Assembly (NCBI GenBank): GCA_029863825.1
Contig: JAOTUP010000008.1
Coordinates: 1-17,659, forward strand
Origin: Acidobacteriota bacterium
GTDB lineage: Bacteria; Acidobacteriota; Thermoanaerobaculia; Multivoradales; JAHEKO01
Length of the DNA stretch: 17,659 nucleotides
Direction of reading: 5' to 3'
In this document: piece by piece, positions 1-8,119 of the stretch
Layout of the letters: the number at the start of each line of letters is the position of its first letter
How positions within the stretch are numbered: the stretch's first letter is position 1
Notes under the pieces: model-generated
Seen by the model: only the letters and a program-made list of their open reading frames with translations
Told to the model about the DNA's origin: nothing
Databases searched by the model: none
Translations under genes and position numbers: made by a program

Positions 1-216
1 CAGTGGAAGCTCGGAATCTCCTGGTATGAAGAGGTTCGCGACAGCGGCACCAACTTCTTCTTCGAGTCGTTGCCGGCTGGCGAGTACACCCTGACCTACC
101 GATTGCGCGCCAACCTCTCGGGTCTGTTCAAGGCGGCACCGGCTGAGCTTCAGTCGATGTATGCCCCCGAGTTCGCCGCCCACTCCGCGGGGGATGTCGT
201 GGCGGTCGGCGACTGA
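1..216 (+). CDS. Alpha-2-macroglobulin-like protein, C-terminal end (partial)
   Basis: The open frame enters from the left edge and ends at TGA 214-216, giving the last 71 residues. The visible pattern (WYEEVRDSG, FFFESLPAGEYTLTYRLRA, then MYAPEFAAHS) matches the closing segment of bacterial alpha-2-macroglobulins. In that family it forms the last macroglobulin domain and ends with a 'MYaPe..g.S' motif. Bacterial A2Ms are large periplasmic or surface proteins that trap proteases. The thioester and bait region would lie upstream and cannot be seen, so the subtype is unknown. The family is fairly sure from the tail alone. Confidence 0.75.
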   Translation, partial: QWKLGISWYEEVRDSGTNFFFESLPAGEYTLTYRLRANLSGLFKAAPAELQSMYAPEFAAHSAGDVVAVGD

Positions 217-512
217 AGGTGCGAGCCCGTATACTGTCAATGCACGCCGCCCCTGCCGGGCGTTGGCGAGCGGAATGCACCGGCTGCCGTCGATTCGAAG
301 ATCGCCCGTCGCCTCGAGATCATTGATGTTCGAGCTCGATACGCCGCACACCACGGAGCTTCTGGTCGCTGGACCGAGGCAGCAGCTCCAGGAGCTGGCC
401 GGTCTCTATCTTGGTGACCGCGCGATCGGCTACGGCATCGGTGATCCGAGGGCCACGGGATCCATGCAACCGGCGCTGGACAGGGATGCGTCGGTGGGTG
501 CGAGAGAAAACG
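217..512. other. Intergenic region before the amidohydrolase gene
   Basis: About 300 bases between the A2M tail and the amidohydrolase. Open frames run through it on both strands, but none gives a recognisable protein and their composition looks like chance frames in GC-rich DNA. A TATACT hexamer at 230-235 could be a -10 box, but no convincing -35 lies at the right distance. I see no hairpin terminator. Confidence 0.4.
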
Positions 513-1358
513 ATGGGTGACTCGGTGGTGCGCATCGCACTCGTACAGCAGTGCGCCGGCCACGATCGTGAAGAGAATCGGCGGCGGGGTCTCGAGGCGC
601 TCGATCGCGCAGCTACGGACGGAGCGCAGATCGTCTGCTTTGCGGAATTGGCGTTCGATCGCTTCTATCCGCAGGAGAAGGCTACGCCGGAGAGTCTGGC
701 CTGGGCGGAGCCAGTTCCGGGACCGACGTTCGATCGCTTTGCCCAGCGCGCCGCCGACCGCGGAGTCGTGGTGGTTCTGAATCTCTTCGAGCGTGAGGGC
801 GAGAGAACGTTCGACTGCTCACCTGTCATCGATGCCGATGGAACGCTCCTTGGGAAGACGCGAATGGTCCACATCACCGACTACCCGTGCTTTCACGAGC
901 AGGGCTATTACCATCCCGGAGACTGCGGCGCGCCGGTCTTCGCGACACGATTCGGCCGCCTCGGTGTCGCCATCTGCTACGACCGACACTATCCCGAGTA
1001 CGTGCGGGCGTTGGCGCTGCACGGTGCCGAGATCGTCGTCGTTCCGCAAGCGGGTGCCGTGGATGAATGGCCCGATGGACTGTTCGAAGCGGAGATGCGG
1101 GTGGCCGCATTTCAAAATGGCTTCTTCACCGCCCTGGTCAATCGGGTGGGGCGCGAAGAGCGCCTTGAATTCGCCGGTGAGTCCTTCATCTGCGATCCGG
1201 ACGGGCGATTGGTTGCTCGTGCCGGTCGGGGGACGGAGGAGATCCTGACCGCCACTCTCGACCTCGCGGTGATCGATCGCTCCCACGGGCGGCGGCTTTT
1301 CCTGCGTCACCGGCGCCCCGAGCTGTACGCCGAGTGGCTGGGGGAAAAAGAGAGCTAG
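513..1358 (+). CDS. Carbon-nitrogen hydrolase (nitrilase superfamily amidohydrolase)
   Basis: A 281-residue cytoplasmic enzyme of the nitrilase superfamily, which hydrolyses non-peptide C-N bonds through a Glu-Lys-Cys triad. The triad is visible: Glu45 in CFAELAF, Lys115 in LLGKTRMVH and Cys155 in AICYDRHYPE. Later segments (AAFQNGFFTALVNRVG, GESFICDPDG) also fit the fold, and the length is normal. ATG 513 is preferred because the conserved first strand (VVRIALVQQ) begins right after it; the frame stays open upstream to 411 without conserved sequence. The closest functional groups are N-carbamoylputrescine amidase and beta-ureidopropionase, but the substrate cannot be decided and no pathway partners are adjacent. 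Its TAG stop lies in the CTAG that flanks the miniature element downstream. Confidence 0.88.
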   Translation: MGDSVVRIALVQQCAGHDREENRRRGLEALDRAATDGAQIVCFAELAFDRFYPQEKATPESLAWAEPVPGPTFDRFAQRAADRGVVVVLNLFEREGERTFDCSPVIDADGTLLGKTRMVHITDYPCFHEQGYYHPGDCGAPVFATRFGRLGVAICYDRHYPEYVRALALHGAEIVVVPQAGAVDEWPDGLFEAEMRVAAFQNGFFTALVNRVGREERLEFAGESFICDPDGRLVARAGRGTEEILTATLDLAVIDRSHGRRLFLRHRRPELYAEWLGEKES

Positions 1359-1483
1359 CCTGCATTATTCATGAGCTCCGCGCCTTCAGTGGAGATCGCC
1401 CGCCATCCCAGGTCATCTCCAAGGGTGGAAATCAACACCTTGCAAGGTTGTCCTCGTGGCTTCGCGGTCATGAATAATGCAGG
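1359..1483. mobile_element. Miniature inverted-repeat element (MITE-like), 125 bp, CTAG flanks
   Basis: Perfect 16-bp terminal inverted repeats begin cctgcattattcatga (1359-1374) and end with its reverse complement (1468-1483). A CTAG lies directly outside each end (1355-1358 and 1484-1487), consistent with a 4-bp target duplication. CTAG is itself a palindrome, so the repeat could also be counted as 20 bp. The interior has no coding capacity. It contains a perfect 12-bp palindrome at 1437-1448. These features fit a non-autonomous element mobilised in trans by a full-length insertion sequence, whose family I cannot assign. The RNA could fold into a long hairpin and may also act as a terminator between the flanking genes. 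Confidence 0.75.
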
Positions 1484-1622
1484 CTAGACTGAGCGCAGCA
1501 GAGGGGCGCCGCAGTGCCCGAGGAAGGCGATGGGGCCTGCGTCCGGGCCGCGGCGGCGAAACTCTGCGCTCGGCCTGGCGTAGTTGACAGGGGAGTCCTC
1601 GCCGGCGAGCGGCGGAGACGTG

Positions 1623-4145
1623 ATGCTCATGGCGATTCTCTCGACTCGAAATGCTCTGCTGAGCGTCGGTTTGTTGGCGTTTCTGCTCGGCGGCCTGTCC
1701 ATTGCTGACATGTATCGTCAGCGACCCTGGGACGGCGTCGTCCTGGAGTCCGACGCGCCCGGCCGCCTCGTCGTGCGAAAGGTTGTCGTCGCCTCCGGGG
1801 CAGCGGCGGCGGGTATCCGCAAGGGCGAGCAGATCATCGGAATCGACCGTAACGTCTTGAGGTCGACGGCGGATGCCGCCGAGCTGCTCAATGCGCGCAA
1901 GATCGGCGAGAGAGTTCCTTACTTGGTTCGCGGATCCGAGGGTCTGCGCGAAGTACCCGTCGAGCTCGGGCCGCGGCGCATCGGCAGCCCCGCCTACTTC
2001 TATGCATGCATTCTCGGATTCTCCTTCTTCTTCGTCGGACTGTGGGTTCTTCTCAAGCAGCCACGACTGAGGGCGGCGCAGATCTTCTTCATTCAGAGCG
2101 CGTTGTTCTTTCTCTTTCTCGTCTGTCGACTGCGGCCGGCGTCATACTCGTGGATCGATACGTTTGTACTCACTACCGGCATGGTGGCGATCCTCTTTCT
2201 GCCGGCAAGCTTCCTCCACTTTTTTCTCATCTTCCCGCGGGCGGTCGGATTGCGACCGACGGAAGGCGAGGCGGGCTACGAGAGGCGCCGCCGTTTATGG
2301 CTCGCACTTCTCGGGGTGATCTATCTGGCGCCGCCCTTGGTACTCGTCGGCAGCGTCATCGCAGCTCGACAGGGACAGTACTCACTGGCGCTCATCAGCG
2401 GTGCGCCGCCGGGGAATTGGTGGGCGCTTGCCGGGTACATGCTGTTGGGGCTGAGTGTGCTGGCGGTCAACGGCATTCGATTGCCGACGGCGCGGGAACG
2501 GCGGGGTGCCGCGCTCGTGCTCTTCGGGTCCTTGTTCGGGCTCTTGCCGTTCTTGATCTCGGCGGTGGCGTTTCCAGAGCTACTGCATAGCGAAAAGCAC
2601 CTGGTTTGGGGTCTCGGCCCGCTGATCCTGGTGCCTCTGACATTTGCTTACGCAATCGTCGTGTTTCGCCTCCTCGACATCAAGGTGATCCTGCGCAAGA
2701 GTCTCCTGTATACGGTCACAACCGCGGTGGTGACGATCTTGTGGGCCGGCAGCATCGTGCTGTTCAATTCGCTCACCAGCGGTACATCTCTTGCCGCGTC
2801 GCCGTTCTTCCCGCTGCTGTTCGCGCTGGCCATCGTGGTGCTTTTCGATCCCTTGCGACGCGGCATCCAGGTCGTCGTGGACCGTTTTTTCTATTCCGGA
2901 CGCGGTCGGCTGGTCGAGGCGTTGGAGGAGATGGGCGAAGCACTCGCCGGCCAGGCAGACCTGCAACCCGTGGTGCATGACCTCGTCGAGACTTTGCCAC
3001 AGAGGGTCGGACTCGAGTTCGCGGCGCTCTATCTCATTCGGTCGGGTTCGATCGAGCGCGTGGCGGGCCCCGATGTTCTGCCCGAGAAGCTGCCACAATT
3101 GCCGTGGTTGTTCGACCGACTCGCGCGACGTCGTGGGCTGACGCGCGTCGAGGAGCTGGAGTCTCTTGCGGGAAGCCGTGATGATGTGGCTGACTTCGTC
3201 GACGTTCTGTCGCGGGCTGGTGTGAGGGTCATCGGCGGGCTCGCCTCGGCTCGGCGCCGGATCGGTCTCGTGCTGCTGTCGGAGAAGGTGGGGCAGCTGG
3301 GTCTCGATGAATCGGAGCTCGTGCTCCTGCGTCGCTTGCTGGACCAGGCGGCGCTGGCGATGGAGACGAGTCTGCTGATCGAGGAACGCACTGAGCAGGC
3401 GGAGCTCGAGCGCGAGCTCGAGATCGCGTCGTCGGTGCAGGCCGAGCTGCTGCCACAATCCTTGAACTTGGGTCCCGGGTGGCACGTCACGGCCGTCTGC
3501 CGGCCAGCGCGTCATGTCGGGGGCGACTTCTTTACCGAGCTCCCGGGGCCGCGGGAAGGAAGCAGGGCCGTGGTGTGGGGCGATGTGGCGGGCAAGTCTG
3601 TTTCGGGGGCACTGGTGATGATGGCGGCGCACGAGGTGTTGCAGTCGCTGGCGCTGACTCATCGCGACCCCGAGGAGCTGCTGACTCTCGCGAATCGTCG
3701 TTTGTACGGTTTCGGCAAGCGCAAGAGCTTCGTGGCGCTGGCGTACCTCACGAGCTCGGCGGATGGCAAGGGTCTGGAGTATCTGCTCGCCGGACAGCCG
3801 CAGCCGTTGGTTCGTCAGCGCGACGGCATGGTGCGCGAGTTGCCGTTACCGGAAAACCGGATGCCTCTCGGAGCACTCAACAACGGCCGGTACAGAGTCT
3901 CCTACGCTCCGGTCGACAGTGGTGACGTGGTGCTCGGGTATTCGGACGGAGTGGTGGATGCGCGGTCGACGAGCGGCGAGGTCTTCGGTTCGGAGCGCCT
4001 GGCGGAGATTGTCTCAGACGCTCCAGGTGAGCCGCAGGCGGTCGTCGCTCGAGTCGTGGAGGCGCTCGAGATGTTCACGCGCGGCACCGAGCCCTATGAC
4101 GACGTAACCTTGGTCGCTATTGGGTGCGGCCAGGAGGTGGTGTGA
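1623..4145 (+). CDS. Membrane PDZ / GAF-like / SpoIIE-type PP2C phosphatase
   Basis: An 840-residue signalling phosphatase. Order: one N-terminal TM helix (about 8-28), a PDZ-like domain (about 36-117), eight or nine hydrophobic helices (about 125-408), a GAF-like region (about 430-585), a short acidic/basic helix (585-605), then a SpoIIE/RsbU-type PP2C domain (about 606-835). Metal-binding motifs are present: GGDFF (Asp635), GDVAGKSVSGAL (Asp654), YSDG (Asp775) and YDDVT (Asp826/827). RsbU-type enzymes dephosphorylate anti-sigma-factor antagonists and so control partner-switching. No antagonist or anti-sigma gene is nearby, so the target is unknown. ATG 1623 follows a GGAG-like site (1614-1617); TTG 1584 or ATG 1629 are alternatives. 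The stop shares one base with the next start. Confidence 0.85.
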   Translation: MLMAILSTRNALLSVGLLAFLLGGLSIADMYRQRPWDGVVLESDAPGRLVVRKVVVASGAAAAGIRKGEQIIGIDRNVLRSTADAAELLNARKIGERVPYLVRGSEGLREVPVELGPRRIGSPAYFYACILGFSFFFVGLWVLLKQPRLRAAQIFFIQSALFFLFLVCRLRPASYSWIDTFVLTTGMVAILFLPASFLHFFLIFPRAVGLRPTEGEAGYERRRRLWLALLGVIYLAPPLVLVGSVIAARQGQYSLALISGAPPGNWWALAGYMLLGLSVLAVNGIRLPTARERRGAALVLFGSLFGLLPFLISAVAFPELLHSEKHLVWGLGPLILVPLTFAYAIVVFRLLDIKVILRKSLLYTVTTAVVTILWAGSIVLFNSLTSGTSLAASPFFPLLFALAIVVLFDPLRRGIQVVVDRFFYSGRGRLVEALEEMGEALAGQADLQPVVHDLVETLPQRVGLEFAALYLIRSGSIERVAGPDVLPEKLPQLPWLFDRLARRRGLTRVEELESLAGSRDDVADFVDVLSRAGVRVIGGLASARRRIGLVLLSEKVGQLGLDESELVLLRRLLDQAALAMETSLLIEERTEQAELERELEIASSVQAELLPQSLNLGPGWHVTAVCRPARHVGGDFFTELPGPREGSRAVVWGDVAGKSVSGALVMMAAHEVLQSLALTHRDPEELLTLANRRLYGFGKRKSFVALAYLTSSADGKGLEYLLAGQPQPLVRQRDGMVRELPLPENRMPLGALNNGRYRVSYAPVDSGDVVLGYSDGVVDARSTSGEVFGSERLAEIVSDAPGEPQAVVARVVEALEMFTRGTEPYDDVTLVAIGCGQEVV

Positions 4146-5485
4146 TGCGAAAGGCCCTGGTCTTGTTCTCGGTCGTCGTCCTTGCGCTAAGCGGTGTGGG
4201 CGGCATGTCATGTTCTCGCGGTCACCGCTGGACCTCCAGCTCGCCGGAAGCAGTGCGCGAGTTCGAGCTGGGTCTGGATTCGCGGATGAAACTCTACGGC
4301 CACGAGGCGAACGAGCATTTCGAGCGGGCGCTCGAGCTGGATCCGAACTTTGTCGCTGCCAAGCACGTGCTGGCGCGTCATGGGGAGGGAGAGGAAAGAA
4401 GGGAGCAGCTCATCGAGGAGCTGCGGAGCGTCGATCTCGACAGGCTCACCGAGCGCGAGCGATTTCTCGTTCAGTACACACTCGCGCGGCGGGACGGTCG
4501 GTCCGAAGATGCAGCCGCCATTCTCGCCGAGTTTCTCGACGACCAACCGCGCGATGCGTTTGGCGTGGCGACCCAGGCCGAGGAGGCATGGACCCGGCAG
4601 GATTGGGAAGCTGCGTCCGAGGCGTACGAGAGGCTACTCGAGATCGACCCCAACTGGGTCACGGCGCAAAATCACCTCGGGTACATGATGATGGCTCAAG
4701 GCCGCTTCGACGATGCGGAGGACCGCTTCGAGACCTACCGTTTCGTCGCCCCGGATCAGGCCAATCCTCACGACTCGATGGGTGAGCTCCTCACCGTTGT
4801 TGGCCGGTACGAAGAGGCCTTGGCCGAGCTCGAGGAAGCGGTGGCCATACGACCAGACTTCTGCGCCTCGTACCTGCACATGCTCGACGTCCTGGTCCTC
4901 GAGGGGCGGCCCTACGACGGCTACCAGGTGCTGGAGCGGGCGGAGGAGAACTGCTCCGATCAATGGACTGAGCGAATCGGCATAGAACGATGCGAACTCG
5001 CCTTTTGGAGCGACTACCTGGAAGGAGACTTCGACGCTCCATGGCGGAAGGAGCGACAGGCGTGCCTGAAGGAGGTCGGACCCACGTCGTTTCTGATTCA
5101 CCGCATCGCCTCCCTCTCCGCCAGGTGGGAGGTTGCAACCGCCATCGAAAACGAGCTGACCGAGTATCTGGAGAACGCCGAAAAGGTTTCAGATCCAGAG
5201 GCGAAGACTACGCGTGGCGTTCTCGGACATTTCCAGGGCGTGCGGCTGCTCGCTCAGGGCGACATTGAGGAGGCGATTGCCAAAATGCGGGATGCCGACG
5301 CCGGCCTCTCGTACTGGGGGCAGAATCAGGGCATCCTCAAGCTCTTCAATCGCCTGAATCTGGCATCGGCTCTGGAAAGAGCCGGGCGGGACGCGGAAGC
5401 GGCATCGGTGCTCGAGGAGGTCCGAAAGGTCAATGCGCCGTTCGCCGAGGCCTATCCCGATATCAAGGCCGGCTTCAGCTCGTAG
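4145..5485 (+). CDS. Exported TPR-repeat protein
   Basis: A 446-residue protein with an N-terminal export signal (MRKALVLFSVVVLALSG) and a Cys at 23 (GMSC). That is a poor lipobox, so lipoprotein status is uncertain. Helical pairs with TPR signatures follow: 'ANEHFERALELDPNFVAAK', 'ASEAYERLLEIDPNWVTAQN', a third with 'AEDRFETYRFVAPDQANPHD' and a fourth with 'ALAELEEAVAIRPDF'. The C-terminal half is also helical but less regular. TPRs are protein-protein interaction scaffolds, and no enzymatic domain is visible. ATG 4145 overlaps the phosphatase stop by one base (TGATG), which indicates translational coupling. A short hairpin (5484-5496) overlaps the stop codon. Confidence 0.82.
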   Translation: MRKALVLFSVVVLALSGVGGMSCSRGHRWTSSSPEAVREFELGLDSRMKLYGHEANEHFERALELDPNFVAAKHVLARHGEGEERREQLIEELRSVDLDRLTERERFLVQYTLARRDGRSEDAAAILAEFLDDQPRDAFGVATQAEEAWTRQDWEAASEAYERLLEIDPNWVTAQNHLGYMMMAQGRFDDAEDRFETYRFVAPDQANPHDSMGELLTVVGRYEEALAELEEAVAIRPDFCASYLHMLDVLVLEGRPYDGYQVLERAEENCSDQWTERIGIERCELAFWSDYLEGDFDAPWRKERQACLKEVGPTSFLIHRIASLSARWEVATAIENELTEYLENAEKVSDPEAKTTRGVLGHFQGVRLLAQGDIEEAIAKMRDADAGLSYWGQNQGILKLFNRLNLASALERAGRDAEAASVLEEVRKVNAPFAEAYPDIKAGFSS

Positions 5486-5521
5486 CCGTACCGGCTTGCG
5501 GGGGAGCAGTAAACTGGAGCC

Positions 5522-6262
5522 ATGGAGTCGCAGCCCCGACCGAGCGTAGCCTGGCCGATCGTCTTCGCGATTGTGGCGGTCATCGTCGTGCTGACGGCAG
5601 CCGGCCTGTTCATCTTCCAGTCGGTGCGGGCCATACCCGGCGACGTCGTCGAAGGCGGTCTCAAGGTCGCGGGTCGGCTGCGGGAGCTCGCCGGCGCCTT
5701 TCGCGAAGGAACTGTCGAGACCTCTTTCTTCAGCTACGCCACGCGAGTCAGTGGCAGCAACTTCTTGCAGATCGCGTCTCTGCAGCAGACCGAAGTGTAC
5801 ACACGCCAGGACAAGACGAGCGTGTTGTGGGGGCAGCTCGCACTCCCCGAGGTCGTGGTCGCGGCGACGGCTCCGGTCGAGTACACCTACTATGTGGATC
5901 TCGACGAGACGTGGGAGTTTCGTCTCCAAGACCAAGTGCTGTGGGTCGATGCGCCGTCGATTCGCTTCAATACTCCGGCGATCGACGTCTCCGAACTGCA
6001 TTTCGAAGTTCGAACTTCGAGCCTGTTGCGGGACGAGGCGGCGGTCATCGAGCAGCTACGAGTCGGCTTGACCGAGCTGTCGAAACAGAGAGCCGCTGAA
6101 CATGTGGACTTGATTCGCGAGACGGCACGACGACGGACGGAGGTGTTCGTCCGCACGTGGCTTGCCGGAACATTCGAGGACGCCGCCCGTTATCGCGTCG
6201 AAGTGACGTTCGATGACGAGCTGATCGAGACGGAGGCGGATAAGCCTCGCCGCCGAGGTTGA
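5522..6262 (+). CDS. Membrane-anchored protein, DUF4230-like
   Basis: A 246-residue protein with one N-terminal membrane helix (about 11-36, WPIVFAIVAVIVVLTAAGLF). The rest is soluble and likely outside the membrane. The middle (TYYVDLDETWEFRLQDQVLW then VDAPSIRFNTPAID) and the C-terminal helices (LIRETARRRTEVFVRTWL) recall the DUF4230 family, which has a similar anchor and beta-rich body. That match is from memory and only moderate, and the family has no established function. ATG 5522 has a GGAG only two bases upstream and a G-rich run 16 bases upstream, so initiation may be weak or coupled to the TPR gene 36 bp upstream. tnaA starts 41 bp downstream on the same strand. Confidence 0.7.
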   Translation: MESQPRPSVAWPIVFAIVAVIVVLTAAGLFIFQSVRAIPGDVVEGGLKVAGRLRELAGAFREGTVETSFFSYATRVSGSNFLQIASLQQTEVYTRQDKTSVLWGQLALPEVVVAATAPVEYTYYVDLDETWEFRLQDQVLWVDAPSIRFNTPAIDVSELHFEVRTSSLLRDEAAVIEQLRVGLTELSKQRAAEHVDLIRETARRRTEVFVRTWLAGTFEDAARYRVEVTFDDELIETEADKPRRRG

Positions 6263-6303
6263 AAGAGAGCTCGCGCAGGCCGGAGCAAGAGAGGGACTGA
6301 TCC

Positions 6304-7731
6304 ATGCGAACGATTATCGAGCCGTTTCGAATCAAGGCCGTGGAGCCGATCCAAATGACCACCGCAGCGGAGCGGCGTGGAATCCTCGAAACCGCCGGGT
6401 ACAACCTTTTTCGTGTGCCGGCTGACGCGATCATCATCGATCTTCTGACCGACAGCGGCACCGGCGCGATGAGCGCCGACCAGTGGGCGGCGATGATGCG
6501 AGGTGATGAGTCCTATGCCGGCAGTCCGAGTTTTCGGCGCTTCTCGAAAGCGGTGCGGGACATCTTCGGCTTTCGCCACGTGATTCCGACTCACCAGGGA
6601 CGTGCCGCGGAGCGGATCCTCGCGGCGACGCTATGCCGGAAAGGGCACGTGGTTCCAAACAACACGCACTTCGATACGACGAGAGCCAATATCGAATCGG
6701 CTGGTGCGACGGCATTGGATCTTCCGTGCATCGAGTCCGGCGATCTTGCGGCTGTTCATCCCTTCAAGGGCAACATCGATCTCGAACGGCTCGACGATGT
6801 GCTTCGCGGCAACCCGGGCAACGTCCCCTTCACGATGGTCACGATCACCAATAACGGAGGTGGAGGCCAGCCGGTGTCGATGAAGAACCTGCGTGCGGCA
6901 TCGGATCTCAGCCGGCGCTACGGTGTGCCCTTCTATCTCGATGCCTGTCGCTTCGCCGAGAACGCCTACTTCATCCAGCAGCGTGAAGATGGCTACAAAG
7001 CAATGCCGCTGATCGATATCGCCCGCGAGATGTTCTCGCTGGCTGATGGTTGCACGATGAGCGCCAAGAAGGATGGCATGGCCAACATCGGCGGCTTTCT
7101 GTGCACCAATGATGATGCCGTGGCGAGCCAGGAAGAAGAGCTTCTCATCCTGACCGAGGGCTTTCCGACCTATGGCGGCCTCGCGGGGCGAGATCTCGAG
7201 GCAATTGCCGTCGGTCTGTATGAAGCGCTCGACCCGGACTATCAACGCTACCGGCACGCGTCGACCGGGTACCTCGGTCAGCACCTGGCGGCAGCGGGCG
7301 TGCCGATAGTGCAGCCGCCCGGAGGTCACGCCATCTACGTCGACGCTGCATTCATGCTGCCGCATCTTCCGCGTCGGCAGTATCCCGGACAGGCCCTGGC
7401 GATCGAGCTCTACCACCATGGCGGGATACGCTCGGTGGAGATCGGTTCGGTCATGTTCGGTCATCGTGACGCGGCGAGCGGAGAGGAGACTCTCGCCGCG
7501 AACGAGCTCGTGCGCCTGGCGATCCCCAGGCGGGTCTACACCAAGAGCCATATCGATTACGTTGTCGAGACGATGGTTGAAGTCTACGCACATCGCCAGA
7601 ATATCCCCGGCGTGCGCATCATCGAGCAGCCGGCGACGCTGCGCCATTTCTCCGCCCGATTTGCTCTGGTCGAACCGCAAGCTGCAGTCGGTGCGGATCC
7701 CGGGAAGTCCATGAGTGGAGGTGCGAAATGA
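6304..7731 (+). CDS. tnaA: Tryptophanase (tryptophan indole-lyase)
   Basis: A 475-residue PLP-dependent beta-eliminating lyase that converts L-tryptophan to indole, pyruvate and ammonia in the cytoplasm. The sequence is collinear with tryptophanases over its whole length: EPFRIKAVEPI, IDLLTDSGTGAMS, MMRGDESYAGS, IPTHQGR, GGQPVSM, ARxxENAYFI-type segment, and the PLP-lysine motif MSAKKDG (Lys255/256). The sister enzyme tyrosine phenol-lyase has Arg in 'SMERG' and Phe in 'LRFFTA'. Here those sites are Val378 (SVEIGS) and His448 (LRHFSA), as in TnaA, so tryptophanase is favoured. No tnaC-like leader is visible; the gene begins 41 bp after the DUF4230-like gene. A decayed partial copy lies at 17439-17659. 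Confidence 0.93.
   Translation: MRTIIEPFRIKAVEPIQMTTAAERRGILETAGYNLFRVPADAIIIDLLTDSGTGAMSADQWAAMMRGDESYAGSPSFRRFSKAVRDIFGFRHVIPTHQGRAAERILAATLCRKGHVVPNNTHFDTTRANIESAGATALDLPCIESGDLAAVHPFKGNIDLERLDDVLRGNPGNVPFTMVTITNNGGGGQPVSMKNLRAASDLSRRYGVPFYLDACRFAENAYFIQQREDGYKAMPLIDIAREMFSLADGCTMSAKKDGMANIGGFLCTNDDAVASQEEELLILTEGFPTYGGLAGRDLEAIAVGLYEALDPDYQRYRHASTGYLGQHLAAAGVPIVQPPGGHAIYVDAAFMLPHLPRRQYPGQALAIELYHHGGIRSVEIGSVMFGHRDAASGEETLAANELVRLAIPRRVYTKSHIDYVVETMVEVYAHRQNIPGVRIIEQPATLRHFSARFALVEPQAAVGADPGKSMSGGAK
7066..7176 (+). repeat. Part of tnaA repeated identically at 17549-17659
   Basis: These 111 bases, starting at the PLP-lysine codons of tnaA, appear without a mismatch at 17549-17659, up to the edge of the window. 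Both copies have the same orientation, 10,483 bp apart, so they form a direct repeat that could support homologous recombination and loss of the DNA between them. Confidence 0.95.
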
Positions 7732-7901
7732 AGAGACTGGTCATCGTCATCGTCTCGCTGGCGCTGCTCGCCTCGACCTGGGCGGCGCTCGACGACATCA
7801 CGACCGGCCATGAGCCGAGCTTCGCGCTCGAATGGACGATGGTGGCGGTGACCGGGTGCTGGTTCGCCGGCCTCGTCGTCTTTCGTCGCCAGCTCGGGTG
7901 A
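7728..7901 (+). CDS. Small two-helix membrane protein, 57 residues
   Basis: A short gene whose ATG (7728) overlaps the tnaA stop by four bases (ATGA), with a GGAGG site at 7717-7721, six bases upstream. The product begins MKRLVIVIVSLALLASTWAA. It has a second hydrophobic stretch (MVAVTGCWFAGLVVF) and ends FRRQLG, so it is probably a two-pass inner-membrane protein with both ends inside. It contains no known motif. The coupling suggests stoichiometric co-translation with tryptophanase, so a role linked to tryptophan or indole is possible but unproven. The ribosome site and overlap make it a believable gene despite its size. Confidence 0.7.
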   Translation: MKRLVIVIVSLALLASTWAALDDITTGHEPSFALEWTMVAVTGCWFAGLVVFRRQLG

Positions 7902-7916
7902 TCTGGCCGAAGAGCG

Positions 7917-8114
7917 TCATTCGACGAAGGTCGCGATTTCGTCGAGGTGCTTCTTATCGATGTCCGGCACCGTGCAGCCATCGGCGGGGTAGCCGACGAC
8001 GAGGATCAGATACGGTCGCTCGGTGCGCGGCCGCTCGAGGATCTGGTTGAGAAACTTCATCGGTGCCGGCGTGTGGGTCAGGCACGCCGGGACCGGATGG
8101 TGCCGGGCCTGCAA
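7917..8114 (-). pseudogene. Nitroreductase-family protein, C-terminal fragment
   Basis: The reverse strand encodes about 65 residues ending at TGA (7919-7917) that match the end of a nitroreductase-family flavoenzyme: THTPAPMKFLNQILERP, then YLILVVGYPADG and VPDI..KHLDEIATF. The N-terminal FMN-binding part is missing. Upstream in the same frame the reading becomes unrelated, because the next gene piece (SRPBCC) begins within a few bases at 8115-8120. This is a truncated remnant fused to another remnant. It converges with the small membrane gene, 15 bases away. Confidence 0.72.
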
Positions 8115-8119
8115 GATGC

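Noticed and set aside
161..520. Open frame before the amidohydrolase
   Set aside because: It overlaps the A2M tail and gives a Ser/Arg-rich sequence without motifs or ribosome site.
2580..3662. 360-codon reverse-strand open frame inside the phosphatase gene
   Set aside because: The forward frame has clear PP2C motifs; the reverse product is low-complexity Arg/Gln/His-rich.
6631..7680. 349-codon reverse-strand open frame inside tnaA
   Set aside because: Antisense to a full-length tryptophanase; no family resemblance.
6304..7731. Tyrosine phenol-lyase as an alternative call
   Set aside because: The Arg and Phe that mark that enzyme are replaced by Val378 and His448, as in tryptophanase.
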